From contig NZ_CDDF01000018.1 in assembly GCF_000819865.1 (NCBI RefSeq), positions 1 through 64,000 of the forward strand: DNA of 64,000 nt, read 5' to 3'. Origin of the DNA: Aeromonas eucrenophila. GTDB taxonomy: Bacteria; Pseudomonadota; Gammaproteobacteria; Enterobacterales; Aeromonadaceae. Both the position numbers and the translations under genes were made by a program. The first letter of the stretch is position 1; the number at the start of each line of letters is the position of its first letter. Under the pieces are notes generated by a model that saw nothing but the letters and a program-made list of their open reading frames with translations, searched no databases and had not been told where the DNA came from. Below are positions 25,118 to 34,364 of this stretch, one piece after another.

Positions 25118-27100
25118 TCAGGCCGCCTTGGTGCGGGTGGTGCGCTTGCCCGTGCTCTTGCGGGGGCTGGCCCCGGTGCTGGCACTCGCCCCGCTCTTGC
25201 TTCCCTTGCGGGTGAAGCGACGCTTGGCGGCCCCTTCCGGTGCCTTGGGCAGGGCGCTGAAGCTGGCGCCGGAATCCTGCCTCGCCCCCTCGATCAGGCC
25301 GTGCAACTGCTCGGTGAGCGGCCCCATGAACTGCTGGTAGCTGGCGTGGCGCTCGGCGATCTTGCCGAGGTGCTGCTCCCAGAGCGCCGTCATGTCCGGC
25401 GTGGTGGCGCTGGGGGGCAGCGCCAGGATCAGTGCCCGCCCGGTGGGGGTGGCCTTGATGCTCTTGCCCTGGCGCACCAGGAAGCGGCGCTTGAACAGCA
25501 GATCTATGATGCCGGCCCGGGTCGCCTCGGTGCCGAGCCCATCGGTCTCCCGCAGGGTCTTGCGGATCTCGGGATCCTGCACGTAGCGGGCGATGCCGGT
25601 CATGGCGGCCAGCAGGGTGGCATCGGTAAACGCCTTGGGGGCCTGGGTCATCTTCTCCAGCAACTCGCCCCGCTCGCACAAGAGCCTCTCCCCCTGCCGC
25701 AGGGCGGGCAGGGTGCCGGCCTTCTCCTCGTCGTCATCTTCCTCGACCCCGAGCAGCGCCTTCCAGCCTGCCTTGAGGATGCGTCTGGCCTTGGCCTGGA
25801 ACAGGCCACCGGCGATGCGCAGCAGCACCTTGCTGTCGTTGTACTCGAACGGCGGATAGAACTGCAGCAGGTATTGGCGGGCGACGAGGCCGTAGATCTT
25901 GCTCTCCTCGGCGGACAGGCTGGCCTCGTTGCCCCGCTTCTCGGTGGGGATGATGGCGTGGTGGGCGTCCACCTTGCTGTCGTTCCAGGCCTTGCTGCGC
26001 AGCTTGCCGTCCGCCTCGCTCACCGCCTTGGCCAACGCAGGAGCCGTGGCGGCGATGGCCTCACGCACTTGGGGAGCCCGGCTGAAGTGATCACTCGGCA
26101 GGTGGCGGCTGTCGGATCTGGGATAGGTGATGAGCTTGTGGCGCTCGTAGAGCCCCTGGCAGATGTCCAGCACCCGCTTGGCATCCATGCCGAAGCGCTT
26201 GGCCGCATCGATCTGCAGGCTGGAGAGGTTGTAGGGCAGCGGCGCCGTCTGCTTGCGGGCCTGCTCCTCCACCTCCTCCACCAGGGCATCCTGACCCTGA
26301 ATGCGCTCCACCACCTTGGCGGCCAGCGCCCGGTTCAGCACCCGTCCCTCCTCATCCTGCCAGGGGGCGCAGGCCTCGGACGGCAGCCACTTGGCGCTGA
26401 AACGCTCGTTGCCCTGGGTCACCACCTGGGCCAGCACCTCGAAGAAGGGTTTGGGCACGAAGGCGTCAATCTCCAGATCCCGCCGCACCACCAGCCCCAG
26501 CAGCGGGGTCTGTACCCGACCGACCGACAGCAACTCGCTGCAGCCGCCCTTGCGACCCAGCAGGGTATAGGCGCGGGTCATGTTAATGCCGTAAAGCCAG
26601 TCGGCGCGACTGCGGGCCAGGGCCGACACCGCCAGCGGTACGAACTCCTTGTTGTCGCGCAGCTTGTCGAGGGCACGGCGCACCGCGGGCGGGTTGAGAT
26701 CGCTGATGAGGCAGCGCTGGACGGGCTTGGTCTTGGGGTAGCCGAGAAAATCGATCACCTCGTCCACCAGCAGTTGGCCCTCCCGGTCCGGGTCACCGGC
26801 GTTGACCACGCAGTCGGCCTGCTTGATCAGCCGCTTGATGGCACTGAGCTGGGGCTTGGTCTTGGGCTTGGCCACCAGCTGCCACTGGCTCGGCACTATG
26901 GGCAAGGATTCCATGCGCCACTGCTTGTAGGCGGCATCATAGGCATCGGGCTCAGCCTGCTCCAGCAGGTGACCGATGCACCAGGTCACCACGTCCCCCC
27001 CTGCGGTCTCGATGAAGCCATCCCCCTTCTTGTGGGGCTTGGGCAGGGCATCGGCGATGGCGCGGCCCAGGCTGGGTTTCTCGGCGATAAAGAGTCGCAT
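25118..27100 (-). CDS. topB: DNA topoisomerase III
   Basis: Type IA topoisomerase that decatenates single-stranded junctions, 660 residues from MRLFIAEKPSLGRAIADALP. The Toprim acidic triad lies in DPDREGQ (about 103-109), and the active tyrosine in TYPRSDSRHLP. No C-terminal zinc motifs are seen; the tail is a basic low-complexity stretch rich in K, R, S and T. The start is followed closely by a LexA box upstream, which also argues against the longer frame. A second possible ATG lies three codons upstream. Confidence 0.96.
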   Translation of the reverse strand: MRLFIAEKPSLGRAIADALPKPHKKGDGFIETAGGDVVTWCIGHLLEQAEPDAYDAAYKQWRMESLPIVPSQWQLVAKPKTKPQLSAIKRLIKQADCVVNAGDPDREGQLLVDEVIDFLGYPKTKPVQRCLISDLNPPAVRRALDKLRDNKEFVPLAVSALARSRADWLYGINMTRAYTLLGRKGGCSELLSVGRVQTPLLGLVVRRDLEIDAFVPKPFFEVLAQVVTQGNERFSAKWLPSEACAPWQDEEGRVLNRALAAKVVERIQGQDALVEEVEEQARKQTAPLPYNLSSLQIDAAKRFGMDAKRVLDICQGLYERHKLITYPRSDSRHLPSDHFSRAPQVREAIAATAPALAKAVSEADGKLRSKAWNDSKVDAHHAIIPTEKRGNEASLSAEESKIYGLVARQYLLQFYPPFEYNDSKVLLRIAGGLFQAKARRILKAGWKALLGVEEDDDEEKAGTLPALRQGERLLCERGELLEKMTQAPKAFTDATLLAAMTGIARYVQDPEIRKTLRETDGLGTEATRAGIIDLLFKRRFLVRQGKSIKATPTGRALILALPPSATTPDMTALWEQHLGKIAERHASYQQFMGPLTEQLHGLIEGARQDSGASFSALPKAPEGAAKRRFTRKGSKSGASASTGASPRKSTGKRTTRTKAA

Positions 27101-27116
27101 GGCTGGCATACCTGAA

Positions 27117-27136
27117 TACTGTATATGCGAACAGTA
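27117..27136. promoter_or_regulatory. LexA (SOS) box upstream of topB
   Basis: TACTGTATATGCGAACAGTA has the CTG-N10-CAG core with TACTGTAT flanks, a near-perfect match to the enterobacterial LexA consensus. It ends 16 bases upstream of the topB start, so bound LexA would block initiation. The divergent torC start is almost 300 bases away and is less likely to be the target. Confidence 0.85.
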
Positions 27137-27432
27137 TACATTGCGCCCTCTCCAAACCCCAAACCCGGCGTTGGCCACGGCCCTTGGTGAAAGAGAGGCG
27201 CCACTGCCCGGTTGGCCCCTGCCTACGGCCCAGGCCCTGGAGGGCTTGAACACCCCAATTTCTGCCATGGAGCAGGCGCTTGATTTGGTAAAAATTCAAA
27301 ATAAAAACAAATTTCGAAATTTAAATCTTACAAATAAACAATTTCAAAATAAAAACCATGACCGAGGTCAACCCCTCAAATATCATGACTACTACTATAT
27401 TGGTAATACTCGATTCATAGGGAACTGCCGCC
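27137..27432. other. AT-rich topB-torC intergenic region
   Basis: About 300 bases, with the AT-rich core at 27280-27420. It presumably carries the torC promoter. TGGTAATACT (27401-27410) could be an extended -10, but no convincing -35, FNR site or repeated TorR box was seen. No gene is evident. Confidence 0.4.
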
Positions 27433-28563
27433 ATGCTTGGAAAAATGTTGAGAAAGTCCTGGTTCTGGCTCCTGCTGCTCGGAGCCCTGCTGGGGGTGGC
27501 GGCGCTGGGGGTCACTGTCACCGTGTTGCACAAGACCAGCTCCACCGAGTTCTGCGTCTCCTGCCACAGCATGCAGACACCGCTCGCCGAGTATCAGGGC
27601 AGCGTGCACTTCCAAAACGTGAAGGGGATCCGCGCCGAGTGCGCCGACTGCCATATCCCCAATGATCCCGCCTCCTACCTGTGGACCAAGATCCGCGCCG
27701 TGAAGGATATCTACCACGAGGCCCTCGGCACCCTGGACACACCCGAGAAATACGAGGCGCACAAGCTGCGGATGGCCCAGACCGTCTGGGATCAGCTCAA
27801 GGCCAACGATTCGGCCACCTGCCGCAGCTGCCACAGCTACGACGCCATGGACATCCTGGCCCAGCGCCCGAACGCCCGTGCCGAGCACCCGGTCGCCATC
27901 AAGGAGGGTCAGACCTGCATCGACTGCCACCGTGGGGTCGCCCACATCATGCCGGACATGAGTGAGCTGGCCGCCGCTGGTGCCAGCGAACTGGCGGCAG
28001 CCGCCGCCCAGACCCCGGCCAGCGTCACCACCCGCTATGCCATCGCCACCACCCCCCTGTTCCTCGACGCCAAGGCCACCACGGACGAAGGCACCCTGAT
28101 GCCGTCCACCCAAGTCGAGATCCTGGCCAACGACAACGGCCGTGCCCAAGTGCGGATCCAAGGCTGGCAACAGGACGGGGTGAGCGAGGTGTTCTATGCC
28201 GCGCCCGGCAAGCGGATCCTGAGCGTGTTGGTCGGCGACGCCGCCAGGCAGGCGCTGGTCACAAGCAAGAGCGAGACCGACGCCGCCACCAATCTGACCT
28301 GGCATCAGGTCCAGCTGACCGCCTGGGTAGACCAGGCCCAGCTCATCGGCGATCAGGGCAAACTGTGGCAATACGCCTCCACCCTGATGTCCAACAACTG
28401 TACCGGCTGCCACGGCCTGACCGCGCTGGATCATTTCAATGCCAACCAGTGGATCGGCGTCATCAAGGGCATGGAATCACGCACCTCTCTCACCCCGGAG
28501 CAGGCCCGCATGCTGACCCAATACGTGCAGAAAAACGCCAGCGACATGAGCGCGGCCCACTGA
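27433..28563 (+). CDS. torC: Pentaheme c-type cytochrome of TMAO respiration
   Basis: Membrane-anchored quinol dehydrogenase that passes electrons to periplasmic TorA. It has 376 residues. One N-terminal anchor helix (about 9-32) is followed by four NapC/NirT-type heme sites (CVSCH 41, CADCH 70, CRSCH 130, CIDCH 162) and a fifth, CTGCH, near 326 in the C-terminal domain. This five-heme layout is that of TorC/TorY. AGGGAA stands 8 bases before the ATG. It is 22 bases upstream of torA. Confidence 0.92.
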   Translation: MLGKMLRKSWFWLLLLGALLGVAALGVTVTVLHKTSSTEFCVSCHSMQTPLAEYQGSVHFQNVKGIRAECADCHIPNDPASYLWTKIRAVKDIYHEALGTLDTPEKYEAHKLRMAQTVWDQLKANDSATCRSCHSYDAMDILAQRPNARAEHPVAIKEGQTCIDCHRGVAHIMPDMSELAAAGASELAAAAAQTPASVTTRYAIATTPLFLDAKATTDEGTLMPSTQVEILANDNGRAQVRIQGWQQDGVSEVFYAAPGKRILSVLVGDAARQALVTSKSETDAATNLTWHQVQLTAWVDQAQLIGDQGKLWQYASTLMSNNCTGCHGLTALDHFNANQWIGVIKGMESRTSLTPEQARMLTQYVQKNASDMSAAH

Positions 28564-28585
28564 GGCTGGAACAGAGGAATTTCCT

Positions 28586-31066
28586 ATGACTTTTTTCAAT
28601 GACCAAGAGACCAATCTGTCCCGCCGCAGCCTGCTCAAGGGGTTGGGCGCCTGCGCCGCCCTGCCGCTGCTGGCTGGCATCTTCCCGAAAAATGCCCTGG
28701 CCCAGGCCATCAGCACGGCGCTTGAGCAGTTCCCCACCCTGGTGCCGGCCCAGAAGGGCATTCTCACCGGCGCGCACTGGGGAGCCTTCGAAGCCATAGT
28801 CGCCGATGGCCGCATGGTCCGGGTGCAACCGGTCGCCGATGATCCGGCGCCGAACGATCTCATCGACATGGCGCCCTTCCAGGTCCACGCCAAGAACCGC
28901 ATCAAGTACCCCATGGTGCGCAAGAGCTGGCTGGAGCATGGCCCCGGTGCCAGCCCCGAGCTGCGCGGTGCAGACGAATGGGTGCGGGTGAGCTGGGACA
29001 AGGCCATCGCCCTGGTCGCCGGCGAGATCAAGCGGGTACAGGGCGACTTCGGCCCCCAAGCCATCCATGCCGGCTCCTACGGCTGGAAGAGTGTCGGCAT
29101 GTTCCACAACAGCCGCACCCTGCTGCATCGGCTGATGAACCTCGCCGGTGGCTTCACCGGCTACGCCGGGGATTACTCCACCGGGGCGGCCCAGGTGATC
29201 ATGTCCCATGTGATGGGCTCCATCGAGGTGTACGAGCAGCAGACCGCCTGGCCAAACGTGGTGGAAAACGCCGAATTGGTGGTGCTCTGGGGGGTCAACG
29301 CCCAGGTGACCCTGAAGAACAGCTGGAACATGCCGGACCACGAGGGTCAGGCCGGTTTCAAGGCGCTGAAGGGGAAGGGCACCCGCATCATCAGCATCGA
29401 TCCCGTCTACAACGAAACCGCCAAGCTGGCGGGGGCCGAGTGGATTGCCCCTAACGCCTACACGGACGTGGCCATGATGCTGGGGGTGGCCCACACCCTC
29501 TATAGCGAGAAGAAGCACGATCAGGCCTTCCTCGATCGCTACACGGTCGGCTTCGACAAGTTCCTCGCCTACCTGCTCGGCAAGGATGACGGTCAGCCGA
29601 AGAGCGCCGAGTGGGCGGCCGCCATCAGTGGCGTCGAGGCGCCGGTGATCCGCCAGCTGGCCCTCGACATGGCGTCCAAGCGCACCATGATCATGGCGGG
29701 CTGGGGCATGCAGCGGCAGCACCACGGCGAGCAGCCGAACTGGATGCTGATCACCCTCGCCTCCATGCTGGGGCAGATCGGCCTGCCAGGGGGTGGCTAT
29801 GGTTTTAGCTACCACTACTCCTCCGGCGGCAGCCCGACCGCCAAGGGCGGCATACTGGCTGGCATCTCGGCGGGCAACGCGCCGCAAAACAGCCCGGCCC
29901 CCATCCCGGTGGCCCGCATCGCCGATTGCCTCGCCAACCCCGGCAAGATCATCGACTTCAACGGTCGCAAGCTGACCTACCCGGACGTCAAACTGGTCTA
30001 CGTGGCGGGTGGCAACCCCTTCCACCACCATCAGGACACCAACAACCTGCTGGAGGCCTGGCGCAAGCCGCAGACGGTGATAGTGCACGAGCCCTACTGG
30101 ACCGCCACCGCCAAGCACGCCGACATAGTGCTGCCGGTAACCACCAGCTACGAGCGCAACGATCTGGAGATGGGAGGCGACTACTCCCAGCGTTACGTCT
30201 TCCCCATGCACCAGTGCGTGCCGCCCCAGCACGAGTCGCGCAACGACTTCGACATCTTCAGCGCCGTCGCCGACAAGCTCGGCCTGCAGGAGGCCTATAC
30301 CGAGGGCAAGGACGAAATACTCTGGCTCAAGCAGATGTATGACGGCATGGCCGCCCAGGCCCGGGGCGCCAAGGTGGCGCTGCCGCCGTTCAACATGTTC
30401 TGGGAGTCCAACAACTACATCCGCTTCCCTATCCCGGAGGCGAACCGCCAGTGGATCCGTCACGCCGATTTTCGCGAGAACCCGCTGCTCAATCCCCTCG
30501 GCACCCCGTCCGGCAAGATAGAGATCTTCTCCAACACGGTGGCGGGCATGAACTATGCCGACTGCGCCGGTCATGCCAAATGGTTTGAGCCCAAGGAGTG
30601 GATCAAGGGGGAGCAGGCGAGCCGCTATCCGCTGTCCCTGAACACCTCCCACCCGACCCAGCGGTTGCACTCCCAGCTGGATAACACGCCGCTGCGGGAC
30701 AAGTTCGCCGTCGCCGATCGGGAGGCCATCCTGATCCACCCGGACGACGCCAAGGCCCGGGGCATAGTGGAAGGTGACTTGGTGCGCGCCTTCAACGAGC
30801 GCGGCCAGATCCTGGTGGGCGCCCTGATATCGAAGGACATTCGCCCCGGGGTGGTGCGCGTCTGCGAGGGAGCCTGGTTCGATCCGGCCAAGCCCGGTGA
30901 GGTCGGCTCCATCTGCAAGAACGGCAACATCAACTGCCTGACCTTCGACGAGGGATCCTCCAGCCTGGCGCAAGGCAACTGCGGCCACATGGCCCAGCTG
31001 CAGATCGAGAAGTACAGCGGCCCCGAGCTGCTCAACACCGCCCATGCCGTTCCCGCCAACGCTTGA
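28586..31066 (+). CDS. torA: Trimethylamine-N-oxide reductase, molybdopterin enzyme
   Basis: Periplasmic terminal reductase, 826 residues. Twin-arginine signal SRRSLLKGLG at 12-21 with hydrophobic core ending near ALAQA. The segment GYAGDYSTGAAQVIM, containing the serine ligand of molybdenum, is typical of TorA/BisC enzymes. C-terminal molybdopterin-binding segments (LNTSHPTQRLHSQLDN) are present. Length is near the 848 of E. coli TorA. No torD chaperone gene follows; a terminator comes directly after. Confidence 0.94.
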   Translation: MTFFNDQETNLSRRSLLKGLGACAALPLLAGIFPKNALAQAISTALEQFPTLVPAQKGILTGAHWGAFEAIVADGRMVRVQPVADDPAPNDLIDMAPFQVHAKNRIKYPMVRKSWLEHGPGASPELRGADEWVRVSWDKAIALVAGEIKRVQGDFGPQAIHAGSYGWKSVGMFHNSRTLLHRLMNLAGGFTGYAGDYSTGAAQVIMSHVMGSIEVYEQQTAWPNVVENAELVVLWGVNAQVTLKNSWNMPDHEGQAGFKALKGKGTRIISIDPVYNETAKLAGAEWIAPNAYTDVAMMLGVAHTLYSEKKHDQAFLDRYTVGFDKFLAYLLGKDDGQPKSAEWAAAISGVEAPVIRQLALDMASKRTMIMAGWGMQRQHHGEQPNWMLITLASMLGQIGLPGGGYGFSYHYSSGGSPTAKGGILAGISAGNAPQNSPAPIPVARIADCLANPGKIIDFNGRKLTYPDVKLVYVAGGNPFHHHQDTNNLLEAWRKPQTVIVHEPYWTATAKHADIVLPVTTSYERNDLEMGGDYSQRYVFPMHQCVPPQHESRNDFDIFSAVADKLGLQEAYTEGKDEILWLKQMYDGMAAQARGAKVALPPFNMFWESNNYIRFPIPEANRQWIRHADFRENPLLNPLGTPSGKIEIFSNTVAGMNYADCAGHAKWFEPKEWIKGEQASRYPLSLNTSHPTQRLHSQLDNTPLRDKFAVADREAILIHPDDAKARGIVEGDLVRAFNERGQILVGALISKDIRPGVVRVCEGAWFDPAKPGEVGSICKNGNINCLTFDEGSSSLAQGNCGHMAQLQIEKYSGPELLNTAHAVPANA

Positions 31067-31084
31067 GTGAGCGGTTGACCAACA

Positions 31085-31114
31085 AAAACGGCGCCATTTT
31101 GGCGCCGTTTTTTT
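31085..31114 (+). terminator. torCA terminator
   Basis: Perfect 11-base stem AAAACGGCGCC/GGCGCCGTTTT with a 5-base loop, followed by T7. It lies 19 bases after the torA stop. Confidence 0.92.
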
Positions 31115-31210
31115 ATTTATCACTGTTGTGGAGGTCCGGGAGCCGTTCAGCAGCCCTTCGTTTCACCATATAGTTCGCTAGTATCTAGCAAAATACATGT
31201 CATTCATCGA

Positions 31211-31672
31211 TTAAAAATCGCCTTCGACCATATATTCTTCCGCACATTCCACCAGCTGCGGCCAGAGATCCTCCGGCACCCAGGCTTCGGGATCGTCCTC
31301 GTCGCCATCGTATTGGGTCCAGAAGAAGGCACGCAGCCCGCTGGCGAAGTCGTCGCTGATCTCCGCCAGCTCGGACAGCGGCCCCAGCCAGGCGATGCGG
31401 CGCAGGCCGGAAGCGAGATCGTTGATGGCATCCATCAGACCGCGATCATCCTGGCTCTGCTCCACCAGCAGGGTGAAGCGCTCGCGCGCGCTCTCGGTCT
31501 GATCCTCATCCAGCTCACCTGCGTCGGCCAGCAGCTCGACGAAGTCTTCCAGCAAGAATTCGATCAAGGATGCCCTGTCCTCGAACCACTGGAGCTGGGC
31601 GCCCTTGGTGCCCAGCACCGAGGCATCGAATGAATCATCGAGATGGCACAGTGCCCATGGATCGTCAGTCAT
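31211..31672 (-). CDS. Acidic protein of unknown function
   Basis: It has 153 residues from MTDDPWALCHLDDSFDASVL; AAGGGT lies just upstream as a ribosome site. Strongly acidic (many D and E), largely helical in look, no signal peptide or membrane span, so probably cytoplasmic. The tail DEDDPEAWVPEDLWPQLVEC is unusual. I do not recognise the family. It is transcribed toward the torA terminator and away from the downstream sensor kinase remnant; no obvious operon partner. Confidence 0.7.
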   Translation of the reverse strand: MTDDPWALCHLDDSFDASVLGTKGAQLQWFEDRASLIEFLLEDFVELLADAGELDEDQTESARERFTLLVEQSQDDRGLMDAINDLASGLRRIAWLGPLSELAEISDDFASGLRAFFWTQYDGDEDDPEAWVPEDLWPQLVECAEEYMVEGDF

Positions 31673-31715
31673 TGCTACCCTTCCTACCACTTGAAATAAG
31701 GACCATATATTAAGC

Positions 31716-31800
31716 CTAGCTCTCGACCCATGCCACCTTGGGCAACGACAAAGGGCAAGACAGCCCGGCATGTAGCCTGTCGCATGATGAGACGGCGTTG
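31716..31800 (-). repeat. Diverged second copy of the 3' end of the adjacent sensor kinase gene
   Basis: These 85 bases abut the end of the kinase gene at 31801 and repeat its last ~90 bases, including the TAG stop. A stretch of more than 20 identical bases lies around GCCACCTTGGGCAACGACAA, and CATGATGAGAC is shared further in. Small deletions put it out of frame. Alignment was made by eye. Confidence 0.8.
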
Positions 31801-33150
31801 CTAGCTCTCCACCCTGGCCACCTTGGGCAACGACAAAGAAGCGGCAAGACCGCCCAGCTCGGCTCGTCCCATGATGAGACTGCCTCTGTAGGCTTCCGCC
31901 AGGTCTGACACTATGTTGAGACCCAGGCCCGAGCCCGGCACCTTCTCGTCGAGCCGTACTCCGCGCAGCACCGCCTTGGCGATCTGATCCTCGCTCATGC
32001 CGGGGCCGTCATCCTCGATGCGCAGGGTGATCCAGCCCCCCAGCTCGGCGCTGGAGATGCGAATTTGAAGGCGAGACCACTTGAAGGCGTTCTCCAACAG
32101 GTTGCCCACCATCTCGTCGAAGTCCTGCTCCTCCACCCCGACCGCCAGGTTGGCCGGCACCTGCAGGTCCACCTCCTTGCCCGGATAGAGGCGGGAGAAG
32201 GCGCGGCAGATGTATTCCACCCGCGCCCGCACAGGCGTCGAAACCCCCAGGATCTTGGCGGCCCCTGTCACCCTGGCCTTGCCGAGGTGATAATCGATGT
32301 GGCGCTGGATCTGGTCGAGCTGCTCGCCGATGGCGGCCTGATCCTCGGGTGGCAACTGGGTCACCTGATTGCGCATGATGCTGAGCGGCGTCTTGAGGGC
32401 ATGGGCCAGGTTGCCGGTGTGGGAGCGGGCCCGCTGCAGCAGCTCGCCGTAGTGGTGCAACAGGCGGTTGATGTCCTCCACCAGGGGCTGGATCTCCAGC
32501 GGGTAGCGCAGCCGGAATCCCTCCTGGTGGCCCTGATGCACCCGGCCGAGCTCACGGCGCAGCAGATGGAGCGGACGCAGGCCATAGATGATCTGGAACA
32601 TGAAGCCGAGCACCAGGCCGGTGGCGGCAAAGCCGAGCCCCAGGAACAGGCTGATGCGGGTCTTCTTCAGGGTCTGGGTCAGGACTGTGCTGTCCTTGGC
32701 CATCGCCAGGGTAAACACCCGATCCGACCCCGGCAGCAGCACTGTGCGGGTCATGATCAGCAGCGGCTCCTTGTTGGGGCCCTTGCCGACGAAGAGATCC
32801 GGGTCACCGAAGGCCGACTTCAGGCCGTGAGTATTCAGATGGGCATCCCACAGGGAGCGCGAGCGGCTGATCACCTCCCCTCCCAGCTCCAGCTGCCAGT
32901 AGTAGCCGGAGTAGGGCTGGAGGTAACGGGGATCCGCCATGGGCTCGGTGGCCAGGGGCAGGCCGTTGGGCTGGATCTCGAGACGAGAGAGCAGATCGTA
33001 GAGCTGCAACCGCAGGCTATCGGCTTCTGCCTCCTGCCAGTAGTTGCGCATCATGGTCTGCAGGCTGAAGCCGGTGGCGAACAGGAACAGGCCGCACCAG
33101 ACCAGTGCTATGACCACCAGCCGGCCGCGCAGGGTACGTACCAGTCTCAT
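31801..33150 (-). CDS. Sensor histidine kinase, FeuQ/PhoQ-like
   Basis: It has 449 residues. A first membrane span near 11-31, a periplasmic sensor domain, a second span near 165-190, HAMP-type linker, phosphoacceptor region HALKTPLSIMRNQ and ATPase N box (NLLENAFKW) with GPG and GSGLGLNIV glycine boxes. The HALKTPL form of the H box is shared with the FeuQ/PhoQ-like group. It follows its response regulator by 49 bases. The last 90 bases are repeated just downstream (31716-31800). Confidence 0.9.
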   Translation of the reverse strand: MRLVRTLRGRLVVIALVWCGLFLFATGFSLQTMMRNYWQEAEADSLRLQLYDLLSRLEIQPNGLPLATEPMADPRYLQPYSGYYWQLELGGEVISRSRSLWDAHLNTHGLKSAFGDPDLFVGKGPNKEPLLIMTRTVLLPGSDRVFTLAMAKDSTVLTQTLKKTRISLFLGLGFAATGLVLGFMFQIIYGLRPLHLLRRELGRVHQGHQEGFRLRYPLEIQPLVEDINRLLHHYGELLQRARSHTGNLAHALKTPLSIMRNQVTQLPPEDQAAIGEQLDQIQRHIDYHLGKARVTGAAKILGVSTPVRARVEYICRAFSRLYPGKEVDLQVPANLAVGVEEQDFDEMVGNLLENAFKWSRLQIRISSAELGGWITLRIEDDGPGMSEDQIAKAVLRGVRLDEKVPGSGLGLNIVSDLAEAYRGSLIMGRAELGGLAASLSLPKVARVES

Positions 33151-33199
33151 GGCATCAGCCCAGGTACAAGGTCAAGCCAGAGTCCGCGCCACACCAGTG

Positions 33200-33856
33200 T
33201 CATTCGTTTATCCTGTACCCGAGGCCGCGCACCGTCTCGATCAGATCGGCGTGGGTCTTCTTGCGGATCCGGCCGATGAACACCTCCACCGTGTTGGAAT
33301 CGCGGTCGAAATCCTGAGCATAGATATGGTCGATGAGCTCGCTGCGGGACACCACCTTGCCCCTGTGCTGCATCAGGTAGCCCAGCACCCGAAACTCGTG
33401 GGCGGTGAGCTTGATGGGGGTGCCCTCGTACCAGACCTGGGAGGCCGCCATGTCGAGCCGCACCCCGCCGATCTCGAGGATCGAGCTGGCGTTGCCCGCG
33501 GCGCGGCGCACCAGGGCATGAACCCGGGCCACCAGCTCGGCGACCTGGAACGGCTTGGTGAGATAGTCGTCGGCGCCGGCGTTGAGCCCCTCTATCTTCT
33601 CGTGCAGCTGACCACGGGCGGTCAGCACCAGCACAGGAGTGTCGATACCCTTGCTGCGCCACTCTTTGAGCACGCTCAGACCATCCCTGCCCGGCAGGCC
33701 GAGATCCAGGATGATGGCGTCATAGGGTTCGGTCTCACCGAGGAAGCCGGCTTCGTTGCCATCGTGGCAGAGATCGGTCACGAAACCGGACAGGCGCAGT
33801 TGTTCTGCCAACTGGCCCGCCAGGGTCTTCTCGTCTTCAACTATCAGAATGCGCAT
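33200..33856 (-). CDS. OmpR-family response regulator, FeuP/PhoP-like
   Basis: It has 218 residues. The receiver domain has phosphoacceptor D51 (IILDLGLPG), the T/S in VLTARG and K in YLTKPF. The C-terminal winged helix has LTAHEFRVLGYLMQHRGKVV and DFDRDSNTVEVFIGRIRKK. Sequence resembles alphaproteobacterial FeuP and PhoP. It is transcribed with the downstream kinase, and two PepSY genes lie upstream, one on each strand. Confidence 0.92.
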   Translation of the reverse strand: MRILIVEDEKTLAGQLAEQLRLSGFVTDLCHDGNEAGFLGETEPYDAIILDLGLPGRDGLSVLKEWRSKGIDTPVLVLTARGQLHEKIEGLNAGADDYLTKPFQVAELVARVHALVRRAAGNASSILEIGGVRLDMAASQVWYEGTPIKLTAHEFRVLGYLMQHRGKVVSRSELIDHIYAQDFDRDSNTVEVFIGRIRKKTHADLIETVRGLGYRINE

Positions 33857-33968
33857 GGTTTTTATCCAAAATGAGGGCTGTTTTTATCGGCTTTCCTGGC
33901 TCAAGGCCAAGCTGCCGACACAGATCCTGAGTCATCGCCCGGCGGACGGGCGTGAGAACCGTTCGGGC

Positions 33969-34301
33969 TCACTCTTCTTCCGGTGGCGGAGGAGATTCGA
34001 ACAAGCGCTCCAGATGATGCCCTTTTAGCCACACCATCTCCAGGTTGTCGGCGCGGTAGCCCACCTTGATCACGCTGTTCTCGCTGTCGATGAGCTTGAG
34101 CTCATACAACCAGACGCCATCTTCCTCTCCCAGATCGACACGCAGCACGCGCACCGGCAGATGGGAAGCCACCTCCATCAGCTCATGAAAAGGTCTGATC
34201 CGCCCCTCGCTGACAGCCTGCTGCAGCAAGGCCTCGTTCGGCTGGGCTGCCTGCGCCAGCAACGGCAGCAGCAGTCCACACAGGGGCAGCGCTCTATTCA
34301 T
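33969..34301 (-). CDS. Secreted PepSY-type protein upstream of the response regulator
   Basis: It has 110 residues from MNRALPLCGLLLPLLAQAAQ, a cleavable signal peptide. The mature part (SEGRIRPFHELMEVASHLPV, RVLRVDLGEEDGVWLYELKL) has the helix-strand pattern of PepSY domains, and ends in a proline/glutamate tail. A TTG six codons upstream is an alternative start. It precedes the two-component pair on the same strand by 112 bases and may belong to the same operon as a periplasmic modulator of the kinase. Confidence 0.75.
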   Translation of the reverse strand: MNRALPLCGLLLPLLAQAAQPNEALLQQAVSEGRIRPFHELMEVASHLPVRVLRVDLGEEDGVWLYELKLIDSENSVIKVGYRADNLEMVWLKGHHLERLFESPPPPEEE

Positions 34302-34364
34302 GGATGATTCATCTCTCAAAACCTAACATAATGCCGTTTATAGTGTGCCAGCCATGAATCCGGA

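Noticed and set aside
27269..27432. FNR or TorR sites upstream of torC
   Set aside because: No TTGAT-N4-ATCAA and no repeated TorR boxes could be found by reading both strands.
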